Shown in pieces: positions 63,442 through 64,000 of a stretch of DNA of 64,000 nucleotides (the stretch's first letter is position 1; each line of letters starts with the position of its first letter). A program made the translations under genes and the position numbers. Where the stretch lies: positions 372,001 through 436,000 of the forward strand of contig AP026140.1 in NCBI GenBank assembly GCA_030295235.1, given 5' to 3'. The notes under the pieces are model-generated. The model made no database searches. It was not told the DNA's origin and was given only the letters and a program-made list of their open reading frames with translations. The stretch comes from Fistulifera solaris. Lineage: Eukaryota > Bacillariophyta > Bacillariophyceae > Naviculales > Stauroneidaceae.

Positions 63442-64000
63442 TTTCGACTGTCGAACGTGCAATTACCGATAAAACTTTCTTCGCAAATTATGTGATCTTC
63501 CACGATAACACGATAATAACGGTGAGCTTCCTAATTGAGGCTGTCTGTATCGTGATACACAACAAGAATCGCCTTGCCCGTCAGCACTCGGCCTCGTCGC
63601 CTGGGAATTCAATGTTGCGATGTGTGTGAACTCTTGTTGATTTGATGGGACGACAATTAATAACAACAACCATGCATTGACACGCCCCGTTTTTCGTCTT
63701 TTTCGCCAAAAGTAAACTGTCCAGAGCCACGAAGCAGCTGCTTTTTGTTTTGCGTTTTTGTTGTCACAAGTAAAGTCACAGAGTCACAATCAACGGTTGG
63801 TGGCATTTTTCGCGAGGCGACTGTACAGCGAATGTGTTTGGGGCTTATGCAACGACCAACGACTTTCTGTATAGTAATTAAGCAAGCGGTTGGCTATGGG
63901 AAAACATGTAGGACACCGGTACTCCAGTTTTGATGACCAGTTATGATCCAAAAGTCATCAGCGTCTCAGGGTCATAATTCTCTATAATGCCCTTTCTTAG
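63442..64000. other. intergenic to window end, nothing recognised
   Basis: 559 bp upstream of the CRAL-TRIO gene. No gene or element seen. Confidence 0.4.

Overview
This is a nuclear segment of a eukaryote, most likely a diatom or close stramenopile relative. The evidence is: short GT-AG introns (about 60-220 bp); a plastid pre-sequence with the diatom-type ASAFAP-like cleavage motif (gene at 11637); secreted proteins rich in Pro-Ser with SMSM motifs; several families I know mainly from diatom genomes; and eukaryote-only genes (ABCE1, POLR3D, UVSSA, VPS29, HYPK, PPR). Genes are dense (about 35 in 64 kb), lie on both strands and are often divergent with 270-430 bp between starts.

Layout. 0.5-14.8 kb: a Cys/His-domain protein, a J-domain protein, two cathepsin Z paralogs flanking a diatom-type unknown, Pol III subunit RPC4, a UVSSA-like repair factor, a plastid DUF1279 protein, a monoacylglycerol-lipase-like hydrolase and an acidic unknown. 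14.9-16.1 kb: an array of imperfect repeats built around a near-palindrome. 16.3-30.8 kb: organellar TsaD, HYPK, a PPR protein, a ParB-like unknown, a two-PDZ protein, a diatom-type unknown, a carnosine N-methyltransferase-like protein and a large secreted Pro-Ser/beta-propeller protein. 31.2-37.1 kb: an FkbM-like/2-oxoglutarate oxygenase fusion and a large multi-SH3-like protein. 37.7-40.6 kb: two tandem thioredoxin-fold selenoproteins, each with an in-frame TGA in a U-x-x-C motif and a SECIS-like element downstream. 40.8-49.2 kb: ABCE1, an exon-duplicated HYR-type secreted protein, a long stretch of drifting microrepeats and VPS29. 49.4-50.3 kb: a second array of the same repeat class. 50.4-63.4 kb: a TIM-barrel protein, two membrane proteins, a 168-bp tandem repeat, an amino-acid transporter, two tandem LOR-fold proteins, a RAD51B-like recombinase, an FDXACB1-like rRNA methyltransferase fusion and a CRAL-TRIO protein.

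Two observations dominate. First, the tandem selenoprotein pair: a naive annotation would split both genes at TGA. Second, about 20 single-base shifts, nearly all at homopolymers of 3-6 bases, break about 17 otherwise well-conserved genes. In each case the conserved protein continues in the neighbouring frame, including catalytic residues. The simplest reading is an unpolished long-read assembly rather than mass pseudogenisation. I give gene spans across these breaks and mark each one. No tRNA, rRNA, CRISPR or intact transposon was recognised.
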